64,000 bases of DNA from Clostridia bacterium (GTDB taxonomy: Bacteria > Bacillota > Clostridia > Christensenellales > CAG-138), in contig JAFQXA010000016.1 of assembly GCA_017407205.1 (NCBI GenBank), positions 1 through 64,000 on the forward strand, written 5' to 3'. This document shows positions 25,958 through 35,692 of this stretch, in pieces. A program made the translations under genes and the position numbers. Under the pieces are notes generated by a model. It was not told where the DNA came from and ran no database searches. It saw only the letters and a list, made by a program, of their open reading frames with translations. How positions within the stretch are numbered: the first letter of the stretch is position 1; every line of letters starts with the position of its first letter.

Positions 25958-27403
25958 ATGGAAAAAGGTTCCGTATCAAACAAAATCGAAAGCAAAAAGA
26001 CAAGCAAAAAGCTTATTGTTACAGCAATCATTGCGATGGTTGTGGCTTTGGGTGTCTTTGGATGCTATGTATATTGGCTTATAAACGATAATCCGTCAAC
26101 GGAGTTCTGGCAGAGTGCTTCTGCACTTTTGTGCACCGTGCTTTTCGGGCTTTGCGGTGCGGCTGTTGTTTTACCGCTTGCTGATATGTTTGACGGAAGC
26201 AGGTATCATGACCTTGTTGAACAACCCAAAAATACAAGAGTCAAGAGCATTTTTGCAAAACACCCTTGGATAACGATATTCCTGGCGGTAATAGTTACAC
26301 GCTTTTTGATATATGTCATAGCGTACTTTGTATGTCTTAAGACAAACGGCTATACGGGCGGACTTTTTGAAACATTGAGAACTACCTGGCAGCATGCGAC
26401 TGACTCGAACAGCTATATAGGCATTGCGGATAACTGGTATACGAATGACTTGTCCCTTGACAGGCATAAGCACATAGTTTTCTTCCCGATGTATCCCATT
26501 CTTATAAAGCTTGTTTCCTTTGTTGTGCGTGACACATTCGCTTCTGCGATAATCGTATCGAATGTATGTGCAGGCTTTGCCGGAATATTCATGTATGAGC
26601 TTGCTTGCATCGATATGCCGAAAAAGGATGCTGTAAGAGCTGTGAAATACCTTTTCCTGCTTCCTGCGGCTTGCTTCTTCGGAACGCATATGTCGGAAAG
26701 CCTTTTCCTCATGCTGTGCCTTTTGTCAATGCTCCTCGTGCGCAAAAAGAAATATCTTTTTGCCTGCAGAGTAGGTGCGTTTGCATCGTTCACGCGTTCA
26801 CCCGGCGTATTGCTCCTGGTCCCCATATTCATTGAGTTTGTGGCTGACGAGTGCAAGCTATGGCGTGAGGGCGACAAGAAAGCTTTCTGGAAGCATTTCT
26901 GGCAGAGAGGGCTTTCGATGCTCATAGTTCCCATCGGTATAATCGGCTATTTCATAGTCAATTACACGGTATGGGGCGATCCCATGTATTTCATGGAGAT
27001 ACAGAAATCGAATTGGAGTCAGAGCTTCGGCTGGATATTCAATACGGCTTCATACCTCGTGGGCTATATGACAAGATACGCTCAGGAGGGCAATGTAGCA
27101 AATGTTGTCGGCTTGTCAATTCCTCAGCTTGTATGCATATTTGCATCACTTATACTGATGCTTGTGACGGCAAGGAAGCAGCGCCCATCATATACAGTAT
27201 GCTTCCTCGTATACTTCTTCATCGTGATAGGCGTTCAGTGGCTTTTGAGTGCACCGAGATATTTATCCGTTGCATTTCCGCTTCCTTTTGCTTTGACATT
27301 GCTGACAAAAAATAAAATTGTTGATATAATTGTGACAGTAATCTGTGCGGCGTTCATGATATGGTATGCATTGATGCTTGCACTCGGTTATCCGATATAT
27401 TAA
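25958..27403 (+). CDS. PIG-V-like membrane glycosyltransferase
   Basis: 481 aa, about ten predicted membrane segments. Between the second and third segments is a long loop with DSNSYIGIADNWY and IVFFPMYPILI, which match the lumenal motifs of PIG-V/COG5542 mannosyltransferases that use a polyprenyl-phosphate sugar. It is predicted to transfer a sugar on the outer membrane face to a lipid or protein; the acceptor is unknown. It sits 6 bp behind proA and 37 bp before the fumarase-like pair, apparently cotranscribed with genes of unrelated function. Confidence 0.78.
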   Translation: MEKGSVSNKIESKKTSKKLIVTAIIAMVVALGVFGCYVYWLINDNPSTEFWQSASALLCTVLFGLCGAAVVLPLADMFDGSRYHDLVEQPKNTRVKSIFAKHPWITIFLAVIVTRFLIYVIAYFVCLKTNGYTGGLFETLRTTWQHATDSNSYIGIADNWYTNDLSLDRHKHIVFFPMYPILIKLVSFVVRDTFASAIIVSNVCAGFAGIFMYELACIDMPKKDAVRAVKYLFLLPAACFFGTHMSESLFLMLCLLSMLLVRKKKYLFACRVGAFASFTRSPGVLLLVPIFIEFVADECKLWREGDKKAFWKHFWQRGLSMLIVPIGIIGYFIVNYTVWGDPMYFMEIQKSNWSQSFGWIFNTASYLVGYMTRYAQEGNVANVVGLSIPQLVCIFASLILMLVTARKQRPSYTVCFLVYFFIVIGVQWLLSAPRYLSVAFPLPFALTLLTKNKIVDIIVTVICAAFMIWYALMLALGYPIY

Positions 27404-27440
27404 GTTATACAAAGTGCTTTTTGAGAAAGGGCATAGAACA

Positions 27441-28280
27441 ATGAGAGAAATAAATGCTTGTGACATAGTAAAAACGGTCAAAAAGCTTTGCATTGAAGCT
27501 AATTGCCATTTGGGTGAAGATGTCAAGAACTGCATAAAGTGTGCAAGGGAAAACGAAACATGGGAAACAGCTTGCGACGTTCTTGACAAGATAATAGAAA
27601 ACTATAATATTGCAGATGAGCTTTCAGCTCCTATCTGTCAGGATACGGGCGTAGCCTGTGTATTTCTTGAGGTAGGGCAGGACGTGCATATAAACGGTGA
27701 CTTGAATGAAGCCGTAAACGAGGGTGTAAGACAGGGCTATAAGGACGGATATTTGAGAAAGTCCGTTGTAAAAGACCCGATAGACAGAGTAAATACGGGT
27801 GACAATACTCCTGCCATGATTTATTATGACATAGTACCGGGGGACAAGCTTACAATAACCGTTGCTCCAAAGGGCTTTGGCAGTGAGAATATGAGCCGCA
27901 TTGTAATGCTCAGACCGTCTGACGGTATTGAGGGCGTAAAGCGTTTTGTAATAAATGCTGTTGAAGAGGCAGGCCCCAATCCTTGTCCGCCCATAGTTGT
28001 AGGTGTCGGTATCGGCGGTACTTTCGATAAGGCTGCATACATGGCAAAGAAAGCACTCCTTCGCGATTTGGGCGAGCATAATGAGAATCCGTATTATGAA
28101 GAGCTTGAAAAAGAACTTTTGCAGAGCATAAATTCACTCGGCATAGGTCCTCAGGGCTTTGGCGGAAAAGCAACCGCTTTGGCTGTTAATGTTGAGACCA
28201 TGCCTACACATATTGCAGGGCTTCCCTGTGCGGTTAATATCAACTGCCATGTAGCCCGTCATAAAACGGAGGTGCTGTAA
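27441..28280 (+). CDS. Class I fumarate hydratase/mesaconase, alpha subunit
   Basis: 279 aa. Two-subunit iron-sulfur hydro-lyase N-terminal part: PICQDTGVACVF (C66 region), DNTPAMIYYD, GFGSENMSR and the C-terminal CHVARH. These cysteines hold the [4Fe-4S] cluster that polarises the substrate. The start at 27441 has AGAAAGGG upstream; 21 upstream codons overlap the previous gene and are excluded. The same family includes fumarase and mesaconase (mesaconate to citramalate). Because glutamate mutase and methylaspartate ammonia-lyase follow in the same run, mesaconase is the better guess here, although fumarase activity cannot be excluded. Confidence 0.88.
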   Translation: MREINACDIVKTVKKLCIEANCHLGEDVKNCIKCARENETWETACDVLDKIIENYNIADELSAPICQDTGVACVFLEVGQDVHINGDLNEAVNEGVRQGYKDGYLRKSVVKDPIDRVNTGDNTPAMIYYDIVPGDKLTITVAPKGFGSENMSRIVMLRPSDGIEGVKRFVINAVEEAGPNPCPPIVVGVGIGGTFDKAAYMAKKALLRDLGEHNENPYYEELEKELLQSINSLGIGPQGFGGKATALAVNVETMPTHIAGLPCAVNINCHVARHKTEVL

Positions 28281-28282
28281 AA

Positions 28283-28840
28283 ATGGCTGTATACATAAAC
28301 ACACCGTTCACAACAGATGATGCCAAGCGCATCAAGGCAGGTGACACCGTTTACATAAGCGGTACGATATATACTGCACGCGATGCTGCACACAAACGCC
28401 TTTGTGAGCTTGTTGCACAGGGAAAAGAGCTTCCTTTTGATGTAAAAGATGCTGTAATATACTATGTAGGCCCCACACCGCCCAAACCGGGCATGGCGAT
28501 AGGCTCTGCCGGTCCGACAACCAGTTACCGCATGGATGCATATGCTCCCACGCTTATGGATCTGGGCTTAAGGGGTATGATAGGCAAGGGTAAAAGAAGT
28601 GTCGAGGTTGTTGAGTCAATTAAGAAAAACGGCGCAGTTTACTTTGCGGCAATCGGCGGTGCAGGTGCACTTTTATCAAGCTGTATAAAGGAAGCGGAAG
28701 TAATAGCATATGAGGACTTGGGTGCAGAGGCTGTTCGCAAGCTCCGTGTTGAAAACTTGCCGGTAGTCGCAGTTATTGACACAGAGGGCACAAACCTTTA
28801 TGAGACAGGCAGAAAAGCTTATCTTGAATCACAGAAATAA
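28283..28840 (+). CDS. Class I fumarate hydratase/mesaconase, beta subunit
   Basis: 185 aa, the C-terminal swivelling domain as a separate chain: [60 protein letters not shown]. It partners the alpha subunit encoded 3 bp upstream. The shared ribosome site GGAGGTGCTG overlaps the alpha stop. Related two-subunit proteins also include L-tartrate dehydratase. The pathway context points to mesaconate. Confidence 0.88.
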   Translation: MAVYINTPFTTDDAKRIKAGDTVYISGTIYTARDAAHKRLCELVAQGKELPFDVKDAVIYYVGPTPPKPGMAIGSAGPTTSYRMDAYAPTLMDLGLRGMIGKGKRSVEVVESIKKNGAVYFAAIGGAGALLSSCIKEAEVIAYEDLGAEAVRKLRVENLPVVAVIDTEGTNLYETGRKAYLESQK

Positions 28841-28896
28841 AACAGGGATTTAAAAGCAGTCGAAACTGCAATAAATATAAATTAACAGGTGGAGAA

Positions 28897-29310
28897 ATGG
28901 AAAAGAAGAAACTTGTAATCGGCGTTATAGGCGCTGACGTTCACGCAGTGGGCATTAAGATTTTGTATCATGCCTTCACAGATGCAGGCTTTGATGTAAC
29001 AAACCTCGGTGTCATGGTATCCCAGGAAGAATACATTGAAGCAGCACTTGAAACAAATGCTGACGCTATTATTGTTTCATCGCTTTACGGTCACGGTGAG
29101 CTTGACTGCCGCGGCTTGAGAGATAAGTGTGATGAAGCAGGCCTCAAGGGCATTTTGCTCTATGTCGGCGGTAATATCGTTGTTGGCAAACAGCCCTTCG
29201 AAGAGGTTAAAAAACGCTTTGAAGCAATGGGCTTTGACCGTGTATTCGGACCGGGTACATCCCCCGAAGAGACCATTGCGGCACTTAAAGAAGACTTAAA
29301 GGTGGACTGA
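28897..29310 (+). CDS. glmS: Glutamate mutase sigma subunit (coenzyme B12-binding)
   Basis: 137 aa, full length. Cobalamin-binding domain with DxHxxG as D14-V-H16-A-V-G19; H16 is the lower ligand of cobalt. The [13 protein letters not shown] and GGNIVVGK segments match glutamate mutase S (MutS/MamA). With GlmE it converts L-glutamate to threo-3-methylaspartate. The name here means mutase S and should not be confused with glucosamine-6-phosphate synthase GlmS. GGTGGAG precedes the start. Confidence 0.94.
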   Translation: MEKKKLVIGVIGADVHAVGIKILYHAFTDAGFDVTNLGVMVSQEEYIEAALETNADAIIVSSLYGHGELDCRGLRDKCDEAGLKGILLYVGGNIVVGKQPFEEVKKRFEAMGFDRVFGPGTSPEETIAALKEDLKVD

Positions 29311-29316
29311 TAATAA

Positions 29317-30693
29317 ATGAACGCCATTCTTCTGATTGACTTTGGCAGTACATACACAAAGGTAACTGCGGTCGATACGGAATCCGAAGAAATTTTAGGC
29401 ACTGCAAGCAGCTATACAACTGTTGAAACCGATATAAACAACGGGCTTAACGATGCCCTCAAAAAGCTTTTTGAAAAGACGGGCGAGATAGAGTTTAAGG
29501 AACGCTTAGCCTGTTCAAGTGCGGCAGGCGGCCTTAAAATGGTAACAAGCGGTTTTGTAAAAAACCTTACGGCTGAAGCATCACGCCTTGCATCGCTCGG
29601 TGCAGGAGCAAAGGTTGTAGGTGTATACTCATATGAACTTACAGAGGACGATATAGTCGAGATAGACGAAAAGCGTCCCGACATAATACTTTTGACAGGC
29701 GGTACTGACGGTGGAAATACCGAATGTATAATAAAGAATGCACAAATGCTTTCAACGCTTAAAAGCGATTGCCCTGTAGTAATTGCAGGCAACCGTGCGG
29801 CAGCAAAAAAGTGTGCGGAGATTTTGTCAAAAGACGGTAGAGAAGTTCATGTTGAAAAGAATGTTATGCCGGTATTTTCGGAGCTTTGCATAGAGCCTGC
29901 ACAGAGCGCGATAAGGGATATATTCTTAAAACGCATTGTAAAAGCAAGGGGCTTAAGCGAAGCGAGCGAGCTTATATCCGGCATAATAATGCCGACGCCT
30001 TCTGCCGTTCAGCAGGCAATGGTTTTGCTTGCTGACGGTACTGAAAATGAATCGGGCATAGGTGAGCTTGTGGCGGTTGACCTTGGCGGCGCCACAACGG
30101 ATGTATATTCCGTTGCAGAAGGCTTTCCGCAGAATCCGTCAACCGTGTTGAAGGGCTTGCATGAGCCGAGAGTTAAGCGTACAGTTGAGGGAGATATCGG
30201 TATGCGTTACAGCATACACGGTATTGCCGAGGCAGCAGGCCTTCATGAAATAAGCTTATTGGCAGGCTTAAGTGAAGAAAAGTGCAGCGAGATGATAGAC
30301 TACCTGTCCGAGCATACGGATGAAGTTCCGACTACGGATGAGTTTAAGCGTCTTGACAGGGCACTTGCATCACTTGCAATAGAAACGGCAGTAAAGCGTC
30401 ATTCGGGTACACTCGAACAGGTGTATACCCCGATGGGGCTTGCGTATGCACAGGAGGGAAAAGACCTTTCTGCCGTAACAAATCTCGTGGCAACGGGCGG
30501 AGCGTTAATTCATTCCGACTGTCCCAAGGAGGTTGCCGCCTTTGCACAGGCAAAGGCAAACGATTTGGCATCACTTCGCCCTAAACAGGCAAGGGTGCTC
30601 GTTGACAAAAAGTATATTCTTGCAGCCATGGGGCTGTTAAGCGAACATTACAGCGATGTCGCACTCAGAATAATGAAAAAGGAGTTAGTTTAA
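29317..30693 (+). CDS. glmL: Glutamate mutase accessory protein GlmL (MutL)
   Basis: 458 aa, ASKHA ATPase fold: phosphate motif [11 protein letters not shown] at the start, LTGGTDGGN near residue 127, and a second phosphate motif [12 protein letters not shown] near 249. Proteins of this family occur between the S and E subunit genes of glutamate mutase and are thought to protect or reactivate the B12 enzyme. It is unrelated to the DNA repair protein MutL. It is spaced 6 bp from glmS and 2 bp from glmE. Confidence 0.92.
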   Translation: MNAILLIDFGSTYTKVTAVDTESEEILGTASSYTTVETDINNGLNDALKKLFEKTGEIEFKERLACSSAAGGLKMVTSGFVKNLTAEASRLASLGAGAKVVGVYSYELTEDDIVEIDEKRPDIILLTGGTDGGNTECIIKNAQMLSTLKSDCPVVIAGNRAAAKKCAEILSKDGREVHVEKNVMPVFSELCIEPAQSAIRDIFLKRIVKARGLSEASELISGIIMPTPSAVQQAMVLLADGTENESGIGELVAVDLGGATTDVYSVAEGFPQNPSTVLKGLHEPRVKRTVEGDIGMRYSIHGIAEAAGLHEISLLAGLSEEKCSEMIDYLSEHTDEVPTTDEFKRLDRALASLAIETAVKRHSGTLEQVYTPMGLAYAQEGKDLSAVTNLVATGGALIHSDCPKEVAAFAQAKANDLASLRPKQARVLVDKKYILAAMGLLSEHYSDVALRIMKKELV

Positions 30694-30695
30694 TC

Positions 30696-32144
30696 ATGGC
30701 TATCAGTAACAAGAGAATATCCGACGCTGATTTTAATCGTATCCGTTCGGAAGTGTTGACACATTGGCACACAGGTAAGGGTGTAAACTTTGAAGAAGCA
30801 GTTGAATTCCACAAGTCAATGCCCGAAAATAAGATTTTTTCTCTCAAGCTCAAGAAGGCAAAGGAAGAGGGAAGGACTCTTATCCAGCCCAGAGCAGGTG
30901 TTGCACTCATTCCCGAACACATAAAGCTTTTGACATATTTGCAGGATAAGGGCGAGGCAGATCTGCTTCCCACAACAATAGACAGCTATACACGCCAGAA
31001 TCGCTACAATGAGGCAGATGTAGGTATTACAGAGTCAATCAAGACGGGCAAATCAATGCTTAACGGCTTCCCGGCAGTTAACCACGGTGTAGAAGGCTGC
31101 CGCAGCATCATAAATAGCCTCGACACTCCCGTTCAGGTTCGTCACGGCACACCCGATGCACGCTTGCTCACGGAAATTGCTTATGCAGGCGGTTTCACAA
31201 GCTACGAGGGCGGCGGTATCTCCTACAACATTCCTTATGCAAAGAATGTTCCCTTGGAAAAGACAATAGAAGACTGGCAGTATGTTGACAGACTTACAGG
31301 TATGTACGAGGAAGCAGGCGTTTCCATCAACAGAGAGCCCTATGGTCCCTTGACAGGCACATTGGTACCCCCCTGTATATCACACGCTGTTGCTATTATT
31401 GAATCACTCCTTGCAGCAGAGCAGGGTGTCAAGAATATAACAGTAGGCTACGGTCAGTGCGGTAACCTCATACAGGACGTTGCAGCTATCGAAGTATTGC
31501 AGGAGCTTACAGACAGCTATCTTCAGGCTAACGGCTATAGTGATGTTATCACAACAACAGTATTCCACCAGTGGATGGGCGGTTTCCCGCAGGACGAAGC
31601 AAAGGCATTCGGCGTTATCTCATGGGGCAGCGCAGCAGCAGCTATTGCACACGCAACAAAGGTTATCGTCAAGACTCCGCACGAGGCAGTCGGCGTTCCC
31701 ACAATGGAAGCTAACGCACAGGGCTTGCGCTGCACAAAACAGGTAATCTCAATGCTCAGCGACCAGCGTTTGCCCGAAAGCTTGCTCAAGGTTGAAAAAG
31801 AAATCATCGCAGCAGAAACACGCTGCATACTTGACAAGTGCTTCGAGCTCGGCAACGGTGATATTGCAGTAGGTACAGTACGCGCAATAGAAGCAGGCGT
31901 AATCGACATTCCGTTTGCTCCCAGCCGTTTCAACTCAGGCAAGATGCTTCCTGCACGTGATAATGACGGTGCAATCCGTATGCTCGATATAGGCGCATTG
32001 CCCTTCACACAGGACCTCGTTGACTTCAACAAGGCGAAGATTGAAGAGCGTGCAAACGCAGAAAAGCGTAAGGCATCGTTCCAGATGGTAATTGATGACG
32101 TTTACGCAATAAGCAAGGGCAGACTCGTAGGTCGCCCCAGATAA
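30696..32144 (+). CDS. glmE: Glutamate mutase epsilon subunit
   Basis: 482 aa, full length TIM-barrel subunit. Recognisable segments are [75 protein letters not shown] and [12 protein letters not shown]. It holds the active site for the radical rearrangement of glutamate to methylaspartate with GlmS-bound coenzyme B12. A long hairpin follows the stop (32156-32188). Confidence 0.95.
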   Translation: MAISNKRISDADFNRIRSEVLTHWHTGKGVNFEEAVEFHKSMPENKIFSLKLKKAKEEGRTLIQPRAGVALIPEHIKLLTYLQDKGEADLLPTTIDSYTRQNRYNEADVGITESIKTGKSMLNGFPAVNHGVEGCRSIINSLDTPVQVRHGTPDARLLTEIAYAGGFTSYEGGGISYNIPYAKNVPLEKTIEDWQYVDRLTGMYEEAGVSINREPYGPLTGTLVPPCISHAVAIIESLLAAEQGVKNITVGYGQCGNLIQDVAAIEVLQELTDSYLQANGYSDVITTTVFHQWMGGFPQDEAKAFGVISWGSAAAAIAHATKVIVKTPHEAVGVPTMEANAQGLRCTKQVISMLSDQRLPESLLKVEKEIIAAETRCILDKCFELGNGDIAVGTVRAIEAGVIDIPFAPSRFNSGKMLPARDNDGAIRMLDIGALPFTQDLVDFNKAKIEERANAEKRKASFQMVIDDVYAISKGRLVGRPR

Positions 32145-32155
32145 GATGAAATTGG

Positions 32156-32188
32156 TCGAAAGTGCTATCTTTTAAGATGCACTTTCGA
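32156..32188 (+). terminator. Hairpin between glmE and the ammonia-lyase gene
   Basis: TCGAAAGTGC, one bulged T, ATCTT, 2-nt loop, AAGAT, GCACTTTCGA: a 15-bp stem followed after five bases by a GTTTTTA run. It may end part of the transcripts or protect the 3' end of the mutase message. Confidence 0.7.
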
Positions 32189-32233
32189 TTATAGTTTTTA
32201 TAAATTTTTAAATACAAAAAGAGGTAAAACAAA

Positions 32234-33478
32234 ATGAAGATTATCGATGTTATTTGTTCTGAGGGCAGAACCGGTTTCTATTTTGATGACCAGCGTGCTA
32301 TCAAAAAGGGCGCAAAGGCTGACGGTGCAGCATATATAGGCGCACCCGTAACAGAAGGCTTCAGTGCAGTTCGTCAGAGCGGTGAATCAATCTCCGTAAT
32401 GCTCATACTCGAAGACGGTCAGATGGCTTACGGTGACTGTGCAGCTGTTCAGTACAGCGGTGCAGGCGGAAGAGATCCCCTCTTCCTCGCAAAGGACTTC
32501 ATTCCCGTTATAGAAGAATACATCAAGCCCAAACTCGTCGGCATGGAAATCGGCAAATTCCGTGAAACGGCTGCTATGATAGAGAGCATCGAATACAATG
32601 GCAAGAAGCTCCACACAGCTATACGCTACGGTGTTACACAGGCTGTTTTGGATGCAGTTGCAAAGGCAAACCATAAGCTCATGTGCGAAGTTATCGCAGA
32701 AGAATACGGCACAACGGTTTCCGATACAATGATTCCCGTATTCACACAGTCAGGTGATGACCGCTATACAAACTCCGATAAGATGATAATCAAGGGTGCA
32801 AACGTTCTTCCCCATGCACTTATCAACAACGTAAAGACAAAGCTTGGCGAAAAGGGCGAATTGCTTGTTGACTATGTAACGTGGCTCAGAAATCGTATAA
32901 TCGAGCTTAGAAAAGACGAAAGCTATGCTCCCGTATTGCATATTGACGTTTACGGCACAATCGGTGCAGTATTCGGAAACAATAATTACGAAGCAATGGC
33001 AGACTATCTCAAGACACTCGCTGATGCTGCAAGCCCGTTCAAGCTCCGCATCGAAGGTCCCATGGACACAGAGGACAGAGAGCTCCAGATGATAGCACTT
33101 CGCGAGCTTACAAAGCTTGTTGACGAGCGTGGTATTGGTGTAGAAATAGTTGCTGACGAATGGTGCAACACTCTTGAAGATATCAAGTACTTTGCAGACA
33201 ACAAAGCAGGCCATATGCTCCAGATCAAGACTCCCGACCTCGGCGGTGTTAACAATATCGCAGAAGCAGTTCTTTACTGTAAGGCAAAGGGCGTTGGCGC
33301 ATACCAGGGCGGTACCTGCAACGAAACAGACCGTTCATGCCAGGTTTGCGTAAATATCGCAATGGCAACAAAGCCCGACCAGATTCTCGCAAAGCCCGGC
33401 ATGGGTGTTGACGAAGGCTTCATGCTTGTTTACAACGAAATGCAGAGAATACTTGCCTTGAGAAAAGCAAGAGGATAA
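32234..33478 (+). CDS. mal: Methylaspartate ammonia-lyase
   Basis: 414 aa, full length, enolase superfamily. N-terminal DVICSEGRTGFYFDDQRAIKKG, central YVTWLRNRIIELRKDE and LHIDVYGT, metal-binding DTED/EIVADEW, IKTPDLGGVNNIAEAV with the catalytic Lys, and C-terminal KPGMGVDEG. It removes ammonia from 3-methylaspartate to give mesaconate, directly after glutamate mutase. GAGGTAAAAC precedes the start. Transcription comes from upstream through a hairpin or from a weak promoter in the 89-bp gap that I could not pick out. Confidence 0.95.
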   Translation: MKIIDVICSEGRTGFYFDDQRAIKKGAKADGAAYIGAPVTEGFSAVRQSGESISVMLILEDGQMAYGDCAAVQYSGAGGRDPLFLAKDFIPVIEEYIKPKLVGMEIGKFRETAAMIESIEYNGKKLHTAIRYGVTQAVLDAVAKANHKLMCEVIAEEYGTTVSDTMIPVFTQSGDDRYTNSDKMIIKGANVLPHALINNVKTKLGEKGELLVDYVTWLRNRIIELRKDESYAPVLHIDVYGTIGAVFGNNNYEAMADYLKTLADAASPFKLRIEGPMDTEDRELQMIALRELTKLVDERGIGVEIVADEWCNTLEDIKYFADNKAGHMLQIKTPDLGGVNNIAEAVLYCKAKGVGAYQGGTCNETDRSCQVCVNIAMATKPDQILAKPGMGVDEGFMLVYNEMQRILALRKARG

Positions 33479-33480
33479 TT

Positions 33481-33553
33481 TAAGTTATAACTTATAATGA
33501 ATAGTGAATAAGTGAAAGTAAAAACTCCGCAAAGTTCTTTGCGGAGTTTTTTT
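33481..33553 (+). repeat. Dispersed terminator repeat, copy R1
   Basis: AT-rich arm with ATAACTTATAATGAATAGTGAATAAGTGAA-like sequence, then the hairpin AAAACTCCGCAAAG/CTTTGCGGAGTTTT (33520-33552) with a T run. It lies directly after the ammonia-lyase gene and is the operon terminator. Related copies are at 38651-38702, 47486-47556 and 61569-61657. Confidence 0.8.
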
Positions 33554-33564
33554 ATGCTTTTTAT

Positions 33565-34392
33565 TTATAACATCTCAATGAGTTTCGGGATTGCTTTTTC
33601 AAAAGCGGCACCGTAGGTATGGTTCTGGATTTTTGCAGTTTCCTTTATGCACTCAAGTGTGTAGTCACCTGCAATTTTTGCGGCCTCATATGCGCTGTGC
33701 CCGTTTACGAGTGCGCCTGTGAACGATGAAGCATATATGTCGCCCGTACCGTGACAGCTGTTTGAGAGAAGCTCATGTTCATAATATTCATAGCTGTCCT
33801 TTGTTGCAACTACTATGCCTGTTCTGCCTTCTTTGTAACTTACTCCCGTTAAAACAACTGTCTTTGCACCAAGTAAGAGAAGCTTTGAAAGGAGCCAGTC
33901 AATATATTCGCGGTCGCAAGCGGACTGATACTTTATGCCTGTGAGGAAGCAAGCCTCGGTTATGTTGGGGAGTATGTAGTCGGCTTCTGAGCAAAGCTTT
34001 TTCATTGCCTCAACATATTCAGCATCAAAGCCGGGGTAGAGCCTGCCATTGTCTGCCATCGCAGGGTCAACTATCTTTACTGCATTCTCCTTTGTTGAAG
34101 TGTTGAATATGTCAATAACATAGTCAATCTGCTTTGAAGAGCCAAGATAGCCTGTATAAACAGCGTCAAACTTTAAGCCTTCCTTCTGCCAATGTGCACG
34201 GATTGCGGGCATGTCATCCGTAAGGTCACGGAATGTATAGCCCGAAAAGCCTGCTGTGTGCGTTGAAAGAACGGCAGAGGGGAGTACACTGCATTCAATT
34301 CCGCAAGCTGAAATTATCGGCAGAGCAACCGTAAGTGAGCATTGACCCACGCAAGATATATCCTGCACAGTTAAAATTCTTTTGTAGCTCAT
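33565..34392 (-). CDS. Pyridoxal/pyridoxamine kinase
   Basis: 275 aa, ribokinase-like PdxY/PdxK family: the QDISCVGQCSLTVALP start, STHTAGF, YTGYLGS, DPAMADNGRLY, LPNITEACFLTG and anion-hole SCHGTGDIYAS. It phosphorylates B6 vitamers to make pyridoxal phosphate. ATG 34392 has GGAGG upstream; five upstream codons are excluded. It is divergent from a PdxR-type regulator, the standard arrangement for a B6-salvage gene and its activator. Confidence 0.9.
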   Translation of the reverse strand: MSYKRILTVQDISCVGQCSLTVALPIISACGIECSVLPSAVLSTHTAGFSGYTFRDLTDDMPAIRAHWQKEGLKFDAVYTGYLGSSKQIDYVIDIFNTSTKENAVKIVDPAMADNGRLYPGFDAEYVEAMKKLCSEADYILPNITEACFLTGIKYQSACDREYIDWLLSKLLLLGAKTVVLTGVSYKEGRTGIVVATKDSYEYYEHELLSNSCHGTGDIYASSFTGALVNGHSAYEAAKIAGDYTLECIKETAKIQNHTYGAAFEKAIPKLIEML

Positions 34393-34496
34393 AATAAAAA
34401 CCTCCAAAATGTACTTTACAATCTTGAGTTGATGTTATTATAATTATTATTTGATAATATAAAAATAACCAAAAAGAAAGAATTTTATATAACCAG

Positions 34497-35558
34497 ATGA
34501 GAGAGAAGAAGTATTACAGGCTTTATTGCGATATAAAGACAAAAATATTGAACGGTGAATACAGGGCGGAAGAAAAGCTCCCGTCAAAACGAGTCATGGC
34601 GGATAAATCAGGGTGCAGCACAATAACGGTAGAAGCAGCTTATCGGCTTCTTCTGGATGAGGGTTATATAAGGGCGGTGGAAAGAAGCGGCTTTTATGTG
34701 TGCAATATAGAGAGCTTGTTTGACGGCAAAAACCCGATTGCTCAAAAAACACTTACACTCATTGAAGAAAAAACGGACGGTGTTTCGCATGATTTTGAGT
34801 ATTCTGTCTGGTTTAAGACGATAAGAAAGGTAATTGCGGATAACGGTGAAAGGCTTTTTATAAAGTCGCCCAATGAGGGCTGTGCTGTTTTGAGAAATGC
34901 AATTTCAGAATATCTTTTAAGGTACAGGGGAATGTATGCAGAGCCTGAGCGTATAATCATAGGTTCGGGCGCGGAACAGCTCTATGAAACTGTTGTCCGT
35001 ATGGTTGGAGCATATAAAAAGTACGGAATAGAATATCCGTCATACTCACAGATAGAAGCAGTTTACAGGGATTCGGGGGCAGAAGTTGTGCATCTTTTGA
35101 TGGGCACGGACGGAATAGAAAGCGAAGCTTTACGGGATGCGGACATTGATGTTTTGCACGTAACGCCTTTTCACAGCTACCCTACAGGAGTTACGGCAAG
35201 CATAAAAAAACGCTATGAGTATTTGAAGTGGGCTCAAAGTAAAGAAAACCGATATATTGTTGAGGATGATTTTGACAGCGAGTTTTTTATGCCCGGGCGT
35301 CCGATTGAGTCACTCTATTCACTTGACAGTAAAGACACGGTAATATACATGAACACATTTTCAAAAAGTCTGTCACCGTCAATGAGAATGGGGTATATGA
35401 TACTCCCGGAAAGCCTTATTGATGTATACAATGAAAAGCTTAAGATGTATTCCTGCACGGTGCCCGTACTCGACCAATATGTTTTGGCAGAGTTCATATC
35501 AAGCGGAAGCTTTGAGAGGCATTTAAATAGGGCGAGGAAGTTACTTCGTGACTTTTAG
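34497..35558 (+). pseudogene. PdxR/MocR-type transcriptional regulator, truncated
   Basis: 353 aa. Residues 1-~70 are a GntR winged helix (LPSKRVMADKSGCSTITVEA). Then comes a class I aminotransferase-like domain with VEDDFDSEF and the PLP lysine region FSKSLSPSMRMGYM. Full-length relatives have roughly 460-480 residues; this one stops right after RHLNRARKLL, so about 110 C-terminal residues are missing. The frame changes where a GC-rich inverted-repeat element (from about 35566) and the bacteriocin-type cassette begin, which suggests the gene was cut by an insertion. The DNA-binding and PLP regions remain, so partial function is possible. AT-rich DNA (34393-34496) separates it from its divergent target. 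Confidence 0.75.
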
Positions 35559-35565
35559 TAATTGG

Positions 35566-35670
35566 GGCTCTGCCCCGTACCCTGATTACTTTTTGGTAAA
35601 AAGTAATCAAAAACGGGTGGGAAATATAATATTAACCCCTTCGCCACGACAAGGTGACGAAGGGCTTTAA
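35566..35670. repeat. Inverted-repeat-rich intergenic element at the cassette edge
   Basis: Three nested inverted repeats in about 100 bp: GGGGCTCTGCCCC, TGATTACTTTTT-GG-style palindrome with GTAAAAAGTAATCA, and CCCTTCG(c)CAC/GTG(a)CGAAGGG. It has no coding potential. The first two resemble small non-autonomous elements that I recall as common in clostridial genomes. It lies exactly where pdxR loses homology, and its last hairpin may also end transcription of the exporter gene. Confidence 0.55.
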
Positions 35671-35692
35671 AACTTCAATCTATAAAAACGCC

